DNA from: a virus
IMG/VR virus record: IMGVR_UViG_3300027869_000006
Span: 45,769 to 109,768 of that record
DNA: 64,000 nt
Direction: 5' to 3' (one strand)
This document shows positions 16,509-23,917 of this stretch, in pieces. The translations under genes and the position numbers were made by a program. The number at the start of each line of letters is the position of its first letter. Positions within the stretch are counted from its first letter, which is position 1. The notes below the pieces were generated by a model, which did no database searches, was not told the DNA's origin, and saw only the letters and a list, made by a program, of their open reading frames with translations.

Positions 16509-17069
16509 TTGGAACGCGGGTCCGTTATTCTTTTTGAGAAGGATGGCAGTCTCTTCAATTGGCTCATCACGAAAGCAACTCATGGTCCCTATGTCCATGT
16601 GGAAATTTGCCTGGGCGAGGAACGCCTGATCGGTGCTCACGGTAACCGTCGCGGCATCTATGAGCGTGATTGGGCCGATGCACCTTCGTTAGTGACGGAG
16701 GTCTCTCTCTCCCCCTATGCCGATGAAGAGCACATCGAGCAGGCCCTTACCTGGGCGCAAGAGCAACAGGGGCATCCCTATGGATGGTGGGATATCGCCA
16801 GTCAGTCCATCAAGTTCTTGTGGCCAACGACACCGCTCCGGTTCAGCAAGTCAGACGCATGGGGGTGTGCAGACTATGTGACCCGCTATCTGATACAAGC
16901 AGGGGTGGCCTTGCCAGAAGACTTCATGGACCCTGGGAAAAACTCGCCCAACGATATTGGACGGTTGTTCCATCTCGTTCCACAACGGCCACAACGCATC
17001 AGAAAACGGGAGAGAGAGTTGAGGAAAGGTCATGCCATTGCCGCATTTGCCGCCTCCAGACGAGGATGA
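16509..17069 (+). CDS. NlpC/P60 or YiiX-like cysteine peptidase/amidase
   Basis: 186 aa from TTG 16509 (AAGGGGG 8-9 bp upstream). The pattern RGSVILFEKDGSLFNWLI, THGPYVHVEICLG (His-containing strand), HPYGWWDIAS and AWGCADYVTRYLI (catalytic Cys candidate) is that of permuted papain-like YiiX/NlpC enzymes, which cleave amide bonds in peptidoglycan peptides or lipids. A basic C-terminal tail follows. It could assist wall digestion during entry or lysis. An earlier TTG at 16467 would add 14 residues but overlaps the promoter-like element. Confidence 0.7.
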   Translation: MERGSVILFEKDGSLFNWLITKATHGPYVHVEICLGEERLIGAHGNRRGIYERDWADAPSLVTEVSLSPYADEEHIEQALTWAQEQQGHPYGWWDIASQSIKFLWPTTPLRFSKSDAWGCADYVTRYLIQAGVALPEDFMDPGKNSPNDIGRLFHLVPQRPQRIRKRERELRKGHAIAAFAASRRG

Positions 17070-17268
17070 CATCTATCTCACATCGGCGGAACTCGAGCAA
17101 TTACTGGCCACGACCAAAGAAGTGGAGCAATTGCAAGAGGGTAATCCGACCGTCACGCAGGCACTTGCCGCCGATAGACAGCGCCGCAAACTCTTACGTC
17201 GTCTGCTCCACGGTGTTGCCAGGCAATGGCGTCACACGCTATCAAGTACCGAGCCAGGAAAGGACTAA
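17032..17268 (+). CDS. Small helical protein, function unknown
   Basis: 78 aa, ATG 17032 after GAGGAAAGG, overlapping the end of the amidase-like gene by 38 bp. Acidic N-terminus (DEDDIYLTSAELEQLL) and basic C-terminal helix (RQRRKLLRRLLHGVARQW). It resembles small connector or chaperone proteins. Not assignable to a family. Confidence 0.6.
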   Translation: MPLPHLPPPDEDDIYLTSAELEQLLATTKEVEQLQEGNPTVTQALAADRQRRKLLRRLLHGVARQWRHTLSSTEPGKD

Positions 17269-17271
17269 CTC

Positions 17272-17655
17272 ATGTACAATCTCTTTGCTCACATCAAGTC
17301 TTTGTTCGCACACACACCAGCATCCGTCGTCCCCATGCCTGCCACCCCCTCGACAGGAGCCCTGACCACTCCTGTCTCTTCCCCTGACCTCGTTTCTGAT
17401 CCCACCCCTCCTTCGATGAGAGATGATTTGCACACACGTCCAGCAGCCTCCACTTCGGCAGCCTCGCCCTTGTCGTTACCGGAGACAGAGGCGTCTTCCG
17501 TGCAGGTACCTGCTGTTGTGTTGGATGAGCAGCAGGTGACGACGGCTCCCATACCAGAGACAGTCAAACCGAAACGAGCGAAACGACCACGCAAGCAGCA
17601 GATCGTTCCCATCATCGAGAGGGAAGAGTCGCCGCCGACTCGGCTAGGACTCTGA
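17272..17655 (+). CDS. Low-complexity Pro/Ser/Thr-rich protein
   Basis: 127 aa, ATG 17272 after AGGAAAGG. Short N-terminal helix (MYNLFAHIKSLFAH), then a long disordered Pro/Thr/Ser/Ala region and a basic cluster (KPKRAKRPRKQQ). It is similar in style to the tail of the 194-aa holin-like protein. Function unknown. Confidence 0.55.
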   Translation: MYNLFAHIKSLFAHTPASVVPMPATPSTGALTTPVSSPDLVSDPTPPSMRDDLHTRPAASTSAASPLSLPETEASSVQVPAVVLDEQQVTTAPIPETVKPKRAKRPRKQQIVPIIEREESPPTRLGL

Positions 17656-17691
17656 TCTCTCTCTCCCTTTCTCGTTTGCCCGTCAGATTAC

Positions 17692-17720
17692 TTGACAAGC
17701 GGGTGCAGAGCTGATAGAAT
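17692..17720 (+). promoter_or_regulatory. Consensus promoter facing the tRNA-like gene
   Basis: TTGACA (17692-17697), 17-bp spacer, TAGAAT (17715-17720). The transcript would start near 17727 and run antisense through the hairpin at 17746-17787 and the minus-strand tRNA-like gene. No plus-strand gene follows, so the product may be a regulatory RNA. Confidence 0.55.
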
Positions 17721-17745
17721 AGCCGAGGTTCCCATCCATTACATA

Positions 17746-17787
17746 CATGCCCAGCATCGCCTCGTCTTCACAAGGGTGCTGGGCATG
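17746..17787. terminator. Strong hairpin downstream of the tRNA-like gene
   Basis: CATGCCCAGCA (17746-17756) pairs perfectly with TGCTGGGCATG (17777-17787). It lies just past the 3' CCA of the minus-strand tRNA-like gene and 25 bp past a plus-strand promoter. It may terminate either transcript, although a T-run is missing. Confidence 0.5.
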
Positions 17788-17794
17788 GTTATGT

Positions 17795-17864
17795 TGGTGC
17801 CGGTGGCAGGAAATGAGCCTGCGCCTCCGGGTTTGTAGCCCGGCGCTCTCTGAGCTTCACCGGC
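17795..17864 (-). tRNA. tRNA-like cloverleaf with encoded CCA, anticodon loop CUACAAA
   Basis: Read on the minus strand: acceptor GCCGGTG/CACCGGC (7 bp), two bases, D-stem GCTC/GAGC with only a 3-base loop, one base, anticodon stem CCGGG/CCCGG with loop CTACAAA (anticodon ACA), 4-base variable region, T-stem GCAGG/CCTGC with loop CTCATTT, discriminator A, CCA. All 21 pairs are canonical and the spacing is that of a tRNA except for the tiny D-loop. The T-loop lacks the TTCRA signature, so it may be degenerate or a mimic. A 25-codon open frame with GAGGAG in front overlaps it, an alternative reading. Confidence 0.45.
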
Positions 17865-17875
17865 ATAGGCTCTCC

Positions 17876-18025
17876 TCACCCCAGGTACAGGTAGAGGAAC
17901 GCGAGCACCGTGCGGAAGACGCCCCGCACAAACTCAGTAGGGATGCTATGCGGCCAGACGAGATACAGCAGAGTGAGAAGGATCAAGGTGATCCAGTACC
18001 AATAACGACGCAAAACTCCACGCAT
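17876..18025 (-). CDS. Small two-helix membrane protein
   Basis: 49 aa, ATG 18025 with AAGGAG 8 bp upstream and 2 bp after the GIY-YIG gene stop. Basic start (MRGVLRRYWYW), a hydrophobic helix (ITLILLTLLYLVW) and a second one near the end (TVLAFLYLYLG). Positive-inside topology puts the N-terminus in the cytoplasm. It continues the membrane-protein theme of this operon. Function unknown. Confidence 0.6.
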   Translation of the reverse strand: MRGVLRRYWYWITLILLTLLYLVWPHSIPTEFVRGVFRTVLAFLYLYLG

Positions 18026-18027
18026 GG

Positions 18028-18537
18028 TTAGACTCCTTCCTGAGCAGGTGCTACTTCATCATTCAGTAGTTCAATACCTGCTTGTACGTATGCCTCTATC
18101 CAAGCAACTTCACGCCATCTAGGATTGACACCTTCATCGACAACTTCTAACGTTAACATCCAAGGAAGCATATGGGCATCTAAAATGGCTTGTATCCTAG
18201 CATGCTTGCGTTGATTATTATCAGAGAGCAAGAGGTGTTGCTTAAAACGAAGATAGAGGTTATTCGTCAATCCGATGTAGAAAACTTGATGGTCTCTTGG
18301 GTCAATGATCCCATAAATCACAGTGACATTTTCTTGGTAATATGCCCCTGTATTACCAGTAGATGCTATGCGACTATTGACACGATCCGATTTGTGACCA
18401 TCATAGAAGGAAAGTTTTTTAATGGGGTGCTTGCCATCCTGGGCATGAGGTGATAGAGTTGTCACGATGCATCTCCGATCTTTAGTCAGATGTATCAACC
18501 GTCTTGAAGGCGTACTCTCGCCTTCAAGACATAACAA
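18028..18537 (-). CDS. GIY-YIG domain endonuclease-like protein
   Basis: 169 aa. The C-terminal half carries the GIY-YIG pattern: VIYGIIDPRDHQVFYIGLT, then LYLRFKQHL with the conserved Arg/His helix and a Glu further on (WIEAYVQ). These domains cleave or nick DNA, as in homing enzymes and UvrC. The N-terminal 70 residues (KDRRCIVTTLSPHAQDGKH) are unassigned. A second GIY-YIG protein is at 34622. It is free-standing, so possibly a selfish or anti-competitor nuclease. Confidence 0.75.
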   Translation of the reverse strand: MLCLEGESTPSRRLIHLTKDRRCIVTTLSPHAQDGKHPIKKLSFYDGHKSDRVNSRIASTGNTGAYYQENVTVIYGIIDPRDHQVFYIGLTNNLYLRFKQHLLLSDNNQRKHARIQAILDAHMLPWMLTLEVVDEGVNPRWREVAWIEAYVQAGIELLNDEVAPAQEGV

Positions 18538-18563
18538 TTTACCCTCTCATTCTATCACATCGA

Positions 18564-18929
18564 TCAAGCTCCCTCGGCTTCTGAGGCGATTTCATTGGCA
18601 ACCTCCGTTAATGGAAAATCAAAGCCTTCTGTAGAACAGAACTGCCAGAGAGTGTTGACAAAGTCCCGCCTCACTTCGAGAGGCCACACGGTAATATCTA
18701 CGTCCTCTACCTCAGCCATTTCAGAGGCAAAGGCGTGAAACTGTTCAGGGGTACATGTCTCAACATCAAACGTTTGTTCCTGTCCTTCGAGACTGAAGGT
18801 CAATCGGTGCAGGTCCATGAGACTGAACTTTTTTATGTTTGCGGACTTTGCGGAAGTATTCTGGATATTCCCGTCGGTAGTATCGTCGCATTTGGTCTGA
18901 GACGTAGTTGTCATGAGGCCATACTCCAT
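18564..18929 (-). CDS. Acidic protein of unknown function
   Basis: Up to 121 aa. The convincing part begins at MDLHRLTFSLEGQEQTFDVE (ATG 18818), followed by TPEQFHAFASEMAEVEDVDI and a C-terminal acidic helix. Starting at 18929 makes it overlap the upstream gene by 164 bp, so ATG 18818 (84 aa) is a realistic alternative. No family recognised. Confidence 0.55.
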   Translation of the reverse strand: MEYGLMTTTSQTKCDDTTDGNIQNTSAKSANIKKFSLMDLHRLTFSLEGQEQTFDVETCTPEQFHAFASEMAEVEDVDITVWPLEVRRDFVNTLWQFCSTEGFDFPLTEVANEIASEAEGA

Positions 18930-19593
18930 TTCTAGACTGAACGAACGTTAATAAATCGATCACTTCTGCCTCTGTACGCTGTCTCCCCTTCTTCCCTTTA
19001 AACTGCATTTTTTTTGGCAGTTTATTCGCAGTCGGCGCGGGTGAAAAAATTAACGAAAAATTATCATCTTGAGGCGGCGGTGTTAAATTCTCATTAATTT
19101 TTTCATTTTCAGGGTGTTTAACGAGCGTTAATTCTTTTTCATTAACAGGCGTTAAACTTTTTTCTTCTGGCAAGCGTGGAAGAATGAACGGGTGCCTGGA
19201 ACGCCCAACTTCCGGTTTCGGTGCGGAAGCCTCGTGCGGAACTTCCGGTACAACCGAATGTACGATATGAATCTCACGTACCGGGTGCTGCTCCATAATA
19301 TGTACAAGGTGAACAGGTTCCGTCTGTTGTTCCACTGGCCGGAATGGTGGTACGACCGGTCGAGGAGGGGGCAGAGGTTCCCGTTGCGGCCGTGGTGCTG
19401 GGTCGAACGTGCGCTCCTGGACCGGACGTGCGGGTGGGTGGGTCAGAATGTCCGGTCTGCGTTCGGGGCCTCGGCCTTCCTCTCTTTCCAGCGGTGTTAG
19501 TTCCGGTGGCCGTTCTGGTGGCTCAGTTGGTCGGCCTGGCTCAACTGAGCGTCCTGAAAATCCCGTTGTCCAGTCTCCCGTGTGCGTTTCCAT
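18766..19593 (-). CDS. Proline-rich protein with basic C-terminal DNA-binding-like domain
   Basis: 275 aa. Residues 1-200 are low-complexity, rich in Pro, Glu and Arg. Residues about 205-270 (KKGRQRTEAEVIDLLTFVQS, DNYVSDQMRRYYRREYPEYF) form a compact basic helical domain that could bind nucleic acid. It overlaps the previous gene by 97 bp and the next by up to 164 bp, so the start is uncertain. An internal A/T-rich patch at 19040-19170 breaks the GC trend. Confidence 0.55.
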   Translation of the reverse strand: METHTGDWTTGFSGRSVEPGRPTEPPERPPELTPLEREEGRGPERRPDILTHPPARPVQERTFDPAPRPQREPLPPPRPVVPPFRPVEQQTEPVHLVHIMEQHPVREIHIVHSVVPEVPHEASAPKPEVGRSRHPFILPRLPEEKSLTPVNEKELTLVKHPENEKINENLTPPPQDDNFSLIFSPAPTANKLPKKMQFKGKKGRQRTEAEVIDLLTFVQSRNGVWPHDNYVSDQMRRYYRREYPEYFRKVRKHKKVQSHGPAPIDLQSRRTGTNV

Positions 19594-20354
19594 GTCTCCG
19601 GCTTGAAGATGTTGTGTGCCATGCCTGTGGCGCGTTCATGCTGCTGCCGGGCTTCTTCATCAATGCGGCGGCGGACAAGTTCTTGTGTCGTTCTTTCCGC
19701 TTCCTCTTGTTCCTGGGCGCGGCGGCGTCGCTGCTCTTTCAGGTACTTTTCCTCCGCGACTTCCTCAACGGCGGAGGTATCACCGGCGACGAACCGTGCC
19801 TTTTGTTCGGGTGTCATATCATCCATGTAGTCAATCGCGTCTTTGACCAGGGAATGGCCAGCCCGATGCTGTGCGGCCATGAGGTCGTACTCAACCGGGC
19901 GATTGACACTGGCGTGGATTACCTTGGCCTGTGCATAGGCATACCAGAGGGCCAGACCACCGAAGACGCCGACGACGGTCGCTTGCAGATACTGCCCCTG
20001 GCCGATGACCACCAGGCAGCGGAAGGCGAGGGAGGAGACTTCCAGCCCACCGACAATCCACTGGATCGCCTTCCAATTGCGCAGATACGAACCATCACCC
20101 TTCGTGGTGGCCTCATAGGCGTTGACATGCTCCCGCATGTACTCCCCAAGCACAAAGGCTTGAAATGCCGCGCCAAAGATGAAGAGGGCCAGTATCCACG
20201 CGCCAATCGTCTGTCCACTTTTCCCGAGCACGATCTCGCCCAGGAACCCACCCAGCAGCAGCGCTCCGAAGGCAAACAGGCCGTGGACGACCAGTTCGAC
20301 GATGATGGCCCATGCCAGGGAGACATGCTCATTGTGCAAAAGTTTCACGTTCAT
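19497..20354 (-). CDS. Multi-spanning membrane protein with cytoplasmic coiled coil
   Basis: 285 aa, ATG 20354 after AGGAAGG. Four hydrophobic segments lie in residues 10-165 (LAWAIIVELVVHGLFAFGAL, IGAWILALFIFGAAFQAF, FRCLVVIGQ, VVGVFGGLALWYAYAQ). Then comes a highly charged coiled coil (KYLKEQRRRRAQEQEEAER) and a basic tail. Known relatives cannot be named. Such genes in phages may reshape the host membrane or serve in conjugation-like transfer if this is a phage-plasmid. Confidence 0.7.
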   Translation of the reverse strand: MNVKLLHNEHVSLAWAIIVELVVHGLFAFGALLLGGFLGEIVLGKSGQTIGAWILALFIFGAAFQAFVLGEYMREHVNAYEATTKGDGSYLRNWKAIQWIVGGLEVSSLAFRCLVVIGQGQYLQATVVGVFGGLALWYAYAQAKVIHASVNRPVEYDLMAAQHRAGHSLVKDAIDYMDDMTPEQKARFVAGDTSAVEEVAEEKYLKEQRRRRAQEQEEAERTTQELVRRRIDEEARQQHERATGMAHNIFKPETWKRTRETGQRDFQDAQLSQADQLSHQNGHRN

Positions 20355-20399
20355 TTCCTTCCTGTACCGTGTGTCTGGTACACTTCCGAAGAGGGAGAT

Positions 20400-20428
20400 G
20401 ACCTTGACGCATCAAAAGTCGCAAGGTC
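20400..20428. promoter_or_regulatory. Intercistronic hairpin
   Basis: GACCTTG (20400-20406) pairs with CAAGGTC (20422-20428) in the gap between two minus-strand membrane genes. Possible attenuator or mRNA-stability stem. Confidence 0.3.
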
Positions 20429-20459
20429 ACTCCCTTCTGTGCGTCTATGAATTGACAGA

Positions 20460-20630
20460 CTACTTCAACACTGTTGGCGAGACTGCCAACAACAAGAGAA
20501 TGACCACCGCGAGCAGCACAAGCAGGAGGACCATATTTCCGGCCTGCGTACTCTGCCGACTGCGGTGGGAACGATGCTTCCGGTATCTCGTTCCGAATGT
20601 ATTCCAACTTCTGGGTGGGATATATGGCAT
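20460..20630 (-). CDS. Small tail-anchored membrane protein
   Basis: 56 aa from ATG 20630, with AAGGAGGAGG ideally placed. Basic soluble N-terminus (RYRKHRSHRSRQS) and a single C-terminal hydrophobic helix (MVLLLVLLAVVILLLLAV). Second gene of the minus operon that starts at 20878. Confidence 0.65.
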   Translation of the reverse strand: MPYIPPRSWNTFGTRYRKHRSHRSRQSTQAGNMVLLLVLLAVVILLLLAVSPTVLK

Positions 20631-20644
20631 ACTCCTCCTCCTCC

Positions 20645-20878
20645 TTATGCCTGCCATTCTGCGTGGAAGGCGACGGCTGTGCGCCAGCCCGCGAGAAAGC
20701 CCTGGGCGAACTCCTCTTCTGGATCGAGATAGGCCCATCCCCGTGCGAGCAGTTCGTCACGAATGCGATGGGCTTCCGCCAGAATAGTGTCAGAATCGAC
20801 TGCTTCCAGGGGGTTGCTCTGCTGGTTCGCCTGCTCCCCACCGGCGACGACCCCGCGATACTCCGCTGTCATGGCCAT
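20645..20878 (-). CDS. Small acidic protein, first gene of the minus operon
   Basis: 77 aa, ATG 20878 after AAAGGAGGGAG. Helical and acidic (SDTILAEAHRIRDELLARG, DPEEEFAQGFLAGW). It is driven by the promoter at 20998-21026. Function unknown. Confidence 0.65.
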   Translation of the reverse strand: MAMTAEYRGVVAGGEQANQQSNPLEAVDSDTILAEAHRIRDELLARGWAYLDPEEEFAQGFLAGWRTAVAFHAEWQA

Positions 20879-20948
20879 CTCTCCCTCCTTTCTTCTCTAG
20901 GAAAAGTAGAACAAACGGTCTATAAAATGTCCTTATTTACAGAGTTGC

Positions 20949-20978
20949 TTGACGTATGACAGTAGTACATGGTATAGT
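20949..20978 (+). promoter_or_regulatory. Promoter of the HTH/acetyltransferase-like gene
   Basis: TTGACG (20949-20954), 18-bp spacer, TATAGT (20973-20978). It is divergent from and overlaps the transcript of the minus promoter at 20998-21026, so the two probably interfere with each other. Confidence 0.6.
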
Positions 20979-20997
20979 AGAAACGTAGACAGTGTAT

Positions 20998-21026
20998 AGT
21001 GTAAGTGATACTCTGCCCTTTGTCAA
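20998..21026 (-). promoter_or_regulatory. Promoter of the 20.9-17.8 kb minus operon
   Basis: Minus strand TTGACA (21021-21026), 17-bp spacer, TACACT (20998-21003). It is followed by about 110 bp of leader before ATG 20878. Confidence 0.65.
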
Positions 21027-21075
21027 GAGAAGAGGAAATCAGGTCTATCATTTCACAGAAGCGAATGAGGAATGT

Positions 21076-21942
21076 ATGCCAGAACTGCATGGGCAACAGC
21101 GGTCTCGTGGTCATATCAAGACCGCTCCACCCGGATTTTATACAGCATCACAGGCGATGAAGTTACTCGGTCTGGATCGACGATCATTTTACAATTATGT
21201 CAATGCTGGGAAAATCAAGAAGCATATTCCCCCACTTAAAGTTGAGGGATTTTATTTAAAGAAGGAGATCGATCAATTGGCTGCTGAAATCGCTTTATTC
21301 TTTTCTACCCACGAGGAAGAGGAATCCCATACTGAAACACACATCGCAACCCCAGAAGATGCACAGGGTATTTATGACGTGCTCGAGAGCATGGGATGGA
21401 GGACAGCGAGTGTTGAGCAGCGCAAGAGGTGGTACCGAGCGAATCCACAGATCGACTATGTGGTCACTTCTAATGGGATCGTTCAAGGATACGCCGTGGC
21501 CATCCCTTACACTCCCTCTGCGCTCTTTGCCATTATGCATGGGGACAAACGAGCCTGGGATATGACCCCCGCTGATATTCTCCCCTACCAGGCTGGCCGA
21601 ACCTATGACGTCTATACTGGTATTGCGACGAGGAAAGATAGCCCGCGCCGTACCTGGATCGGGTTCCGTTTGATCGCCGGGTTCCTCTCTTTCCTGGAAG
21701 AGTTGGCGACCCGGCAAGGAGTCTACATCCGACAACTGTGCGCCGTCAGCGCGGAGGAGGACGGCAAGAAACTGTGCCATGCTCTTGGCTTTGTCGAACA
21801 ACCCGATGAACCAGAGGATGATCATTTTCCCGATACGACGTGGAAACGCTATATACTTAACCTGGAAACCTCTGATTCATCCTTTGCCCTGCGCTATCGG
21901 GAGGCCGTTCGTCAAGCAAACGGGTCGGCAGGAGCGTCGTAG
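21076..21942 (+). CDS. HTH-N/GNAT-like C-terminal two-domain protein
   Basis: 288 aa from ATG 21076 with GAGGAA 5-8 bp upstream (a GTG at 20992 would add 28 residues but no ribosome site). Residues about 18-70 form a MerR/excisionase-type winged helix (FYTASQAMKLLGLDRRSFYNYVNAGKI). Residues about 90-260 resemble a GNAT acetyltransferase or an acetyl-CoA-fold relative (EDAQGIYDVLESMGW, TYDVYTGIATRKDS, AEEDGKKLCHALGFVE). Probably a regulator or modifier that senses or modifies a target. The same kind of HTH-plus-GNAT-like layout is known from mobile-element regulators. It ends convergent with the next gene, overlapping by 31 bp. Confidence 0.7.
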   Translation: MPELHGQQRSRGHIKTAPPGFYTASQAMKLLGLDRRSFYNYVNAGKIKKHIPPLKVEGFYLKKEIDQLAAEIALFFSTHEEEESHTETHIATPEDAQGIYDVLESMGWRTASVEQRKRWYRANPQIDYVVTSNGIVQGYAVAIPYTPSALFAIMHGDKRAWDMTPADILPYQAGRTYDVYTGIATRKDSPRRTWIGFRLIAGFLSFLEELATRQGVYIRQLCAVSAEEDGKKLCHALGFVEQPDEPEDDHFPDTTWKRYILNLETSDSSFALRYREAVRQANGSAGAS

Positions 21943-22226
21943 GTCCGCCCTTCCTCCAAGACTCGCTTCACTCTCTCCCAAACCATATCACAAAACTCTT
22001 CCATTGAACTCTCTGGAAAGAGCACCGCCTTGTCATGGTCTACCAGGAAGTTCAACATCTGGGCAATGGACAAGAGTGGCAAGGACACCCGTACCCACGC
22101 GCCTTCTTCCAGCGTGACAAACTCTGCTGGTCCTTCCAGCAACCGCGTCGAGGACCATTCCGCCAACTGTAATCGTGCCGTATGCGAGAGACTTGCGACT
22201 TGCTCCTGGGTAATGTGTTGTTTCAT
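21912..22226 (-). CDS. Hypothetical acidic protein
   Basis: 104 aa from ATG 22226 after GAAGGAAC. Helical, with ARLQLAEWSSTRLLEGP and a LVDHDKAVLFPESSMEEFC segment. Last gene of the long minus operon; its 3' end overlaps the convergent gene. No family recognised. Confidence 0.6.
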   Translation of the reverse strand: MKQHITQEQVASLSHTARLQLAEWSSTRLLEGPAEFVTLEEGAWVRVSLPLLSIAQMLNFLVDHDKAVLFPESSMEEFCDMVWERVKRVLEEGRTYDAPADPFA

Positions 22227-22373
22227 GACTGTCTGTTCCTTCCTTGACCCGAAGGTCATCTTCTGTGTTCAAAATAAAAAGAGAGAGAGATTCTGGGTAG
22301 GGTGGCACGGCTGCTGGTCGCATGTGTAGCCTCTGAATGGCTATAGGCAATGTTGGGGTGTCCTGATGACCGC

Positions 22374-22547
22374 TCATGCTCTGCTCCTGTTCCATCTCCA
22401 CCACAGTGTTCCGCTAATGACGAAGAGACAAAACAATGCCGCACCTATCGGCGGGAGACTCACCGCGAGGATGAAGGCCACCAGTACCAGCATAATGAGG
22501 AAGCCACCGGTGACGAGTTGGAGAAAAGCACACAGGTACTCTCTCAT
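22374..22547 (-). CDS. Small two-helix membrane protein
   Basis: 57 aa, ATG 22547 overlapping the preceding stop as ATGA. Two hydrophobic helices (LVTGGFLIMLVLVAFILAV and IGAALFCLFVISGTLWW) and a basic end (RWNRSRA). Translational coupling to the 126-aa membrane protein suggests a two-subunit membrane device. Confidence 0.6.
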   Translation of the reverse strand: MREYLCAFLQLVTGGFLIMLVLVAFILAVSLPPIGAALFCLFVISGTLWWRWNRSRA

Positions 22548-22924
22548 GGTGTGCTCTCCCCTTCGTCATGGGCAACCGCTTCCCGATAACAACGGTTGAG
22601 GTGTGCTATGCCACGCTCCTTCTCAGCATCAGACAATGCCGCATCTTCACGAATCAGCACCATATTCTCGATGGTGTCATCTATACGCCTGATGCGACTT
22701 TCTAGCACGCGTAACTGTTGAGAAAGCCGGAAGTAGCGCACTGCGTGGAAGATAAGCAAGGGGAGCGAGAGACTGATTTGCATACCAAAAGGAATGATCC
22801 ATAACCACGGGAGATGATGCAGTTCTCCCTGCCATCCGAACAACGGAATGAGTGGCAGCATGGCAATGCATACCCACTGGAAGATGTCAGAGCGTTTGCG
22901 CTTCATAGCCGATATCTCTCTCAC
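22544..22924 (-). CDS. Membrane protein with C-terminal coiled coil
   Basis: 126 aa, GTG 22924 overlapping the upstream stop (GTGA), GAGG 5 bp before. Two helices (IFQWVCIAMLPLIPLFGW and WLWIIPFGMQISLSLPLLIF) and then a cytosolic coiled coil (LRVLESRIRRIDDTIENM). ATG 22906 is an alternative start. Confidence 0.6.
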   Translation of the reverse strand: MREISAMKRKRSDIFQWVCIAMLPLIPLFGWQGELHHLPWLWIIPFGMQISLSLPLLIFHAVRYFRLSQQLRVLESRIRRIDDTIENMVLIREDAALSDAEKERGIAHLNRCYREAVAHDEGESTP

Positions 22925-23529
22925 GAATGCCTCATTCCGTTCACTGCGGAGGCCATCACTTCTACCTGCGTGGTGAATTGTCTCTGTTGTTCCTCTTGGT
23001 ACTGCCTCTCTTGTTCGGCTGCTGATGCATCAAGCAGAAATGTACCCTGCTCCCATTCCTCATGAAGTCTACGAAGGAACTTCCGTTCGTCATAACGCAA
23101 GCGACTAATATCATCGCGCTCCTTGACGGGTAAGGTGTGATCTCCAAGTGGAGTCATACACTGTGTCTCCCAGAGATATGGGGGCGTAGAGCGTGCCTGC
23201 CCCCGTAGACGTTCTTCAAGCAGAGCCATTTTTGTCTGTGGCCGGAGCGATGGGCTAGGTCCTTCTTGTAGGGGTGCCGGTTGCTTTACTACAGGCGTCA
23301 CCGTGACATGCGGTTTATCGAGCCATCTCGTGATTTGTCCGACGCGAGCAATGGCAGTGATCCAGGTCTGTGGGTCGGTTAGATCAGATGCCTCATCTTC
23401 TTCGATGGCTCTAAGCAAGAGCCGACGGAAAATTTCAGCATCTACCTGAATAAGGAGTAATCCTTCGTACTTGCCCGTTGCCTGATTCAATGAGAGTATC
23501 GGGGGAGTTTCCTTGTGCTGACTACTCAT
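22921..23529 (-). CDS. Hypothetical protein, phage structural/DNA-metabolism unknown
   Basis: 202 aa from ATG 23529 after AGGAAAGG. Beta-start (GKYEGLLLIQVDAEIF), an acidic helix (RLLLRAIEEDEASDL) and a Gln/Glu-rich C-terminus (EQERQYQEEQQRQFTTQVEV). Its ATG overlaps the stop of the 72-aa gene. No family recognised. Confidence 0.6.
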   Translation of the reverse strand: MSSQHKETPPILSLNQATGKYEGLLLIQVDAEIFRRLLLRAIEEDEASDLTDPQTWITAIARVGQITRWLDKPHVTVTPVVKQPAPLQEGPSPSLRPQTKMALLEERLRGQARSTPPYLWETQCMTPLGDHTLPVKERDDISRLRYDERKFLRRLHEEWEQGTFLLDASAAEQERQYQEEQQRQFTTQVEVMASAVNGMRHS

Positions 23530-23744
23530 GTGTTTTTCCTTTCCTGTTGTCCTGCTGTCGGTAGGATGTTCCCAAGATGTCCCCAGGATACTGCCGGAAT
23601 GTCCCCGGAATGTTCGACCAGGGTCACCACGATAATCTCCCTTGACCCAGGAATAATCGCCACCGTCTCCGGGGTGATGACTTCCCGTACCCGTACCGGC
23701 GTGGGGTACGTCGCAATGGTGACCTGAACCTGCGAAAATGCCAT
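23526..23744 (-). CDS. Small beta-rich hypothetical protein
   Basis: 72 aa, ATG 23744 after CAGGAGAC. Alternating Val/Ile strands (SQVQVTIATYPTPVRV, REIIVVTLVEHSG). Coupled by ATGA to the 202-aa protein. Confidence 0.6.
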   Translation of the reverse strand: MAFSQVQVTIATYPTPVRVREVITPETVAIIPGSREIIVVTLVEHSGDIPAVSWGHLGNILPTAGQQERKNT

Positions 23745-23917
23745 ACCGTCTCCTGTCTAAAAGAGCGAGTGTTCCCACGATTGTTTCTTCGTCCTTCTCT
23801 GTTGTAGGGGCTTCTTACATAGAAAACCAGTCAGATGTCCCACAAGATACCTCTCTTTGATTTTCTATGCATGACACACACTACACACGTCAAAAACGCT
23901 ATGCGAGAAGATAGGCA

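Noticed and set aside
17747-18031. Plus-strand 94-codon frame
   Set aside because: It lies opposite the tRNA-like gene and a membrane gene with good ribosome site; composition is random-like.
20364-20386. A shared TACC...GGTACAST operator at 6.9, 20.4, 30.1 and 33.5 kb
   Set aside because: The half-sites are alike, but their spacing differs (8, 10, 11 bp) and one lacks a half-site. Only the 30.1 kb dyad is perfect.
22033-22377. Minus frame starting at ATG 22377 (MSGHQDTPTL)
   Set aside because: ATGA coupling is attractive, but its second half runs out of frame over the 104-aa gene. At most a short peptide; kept out.
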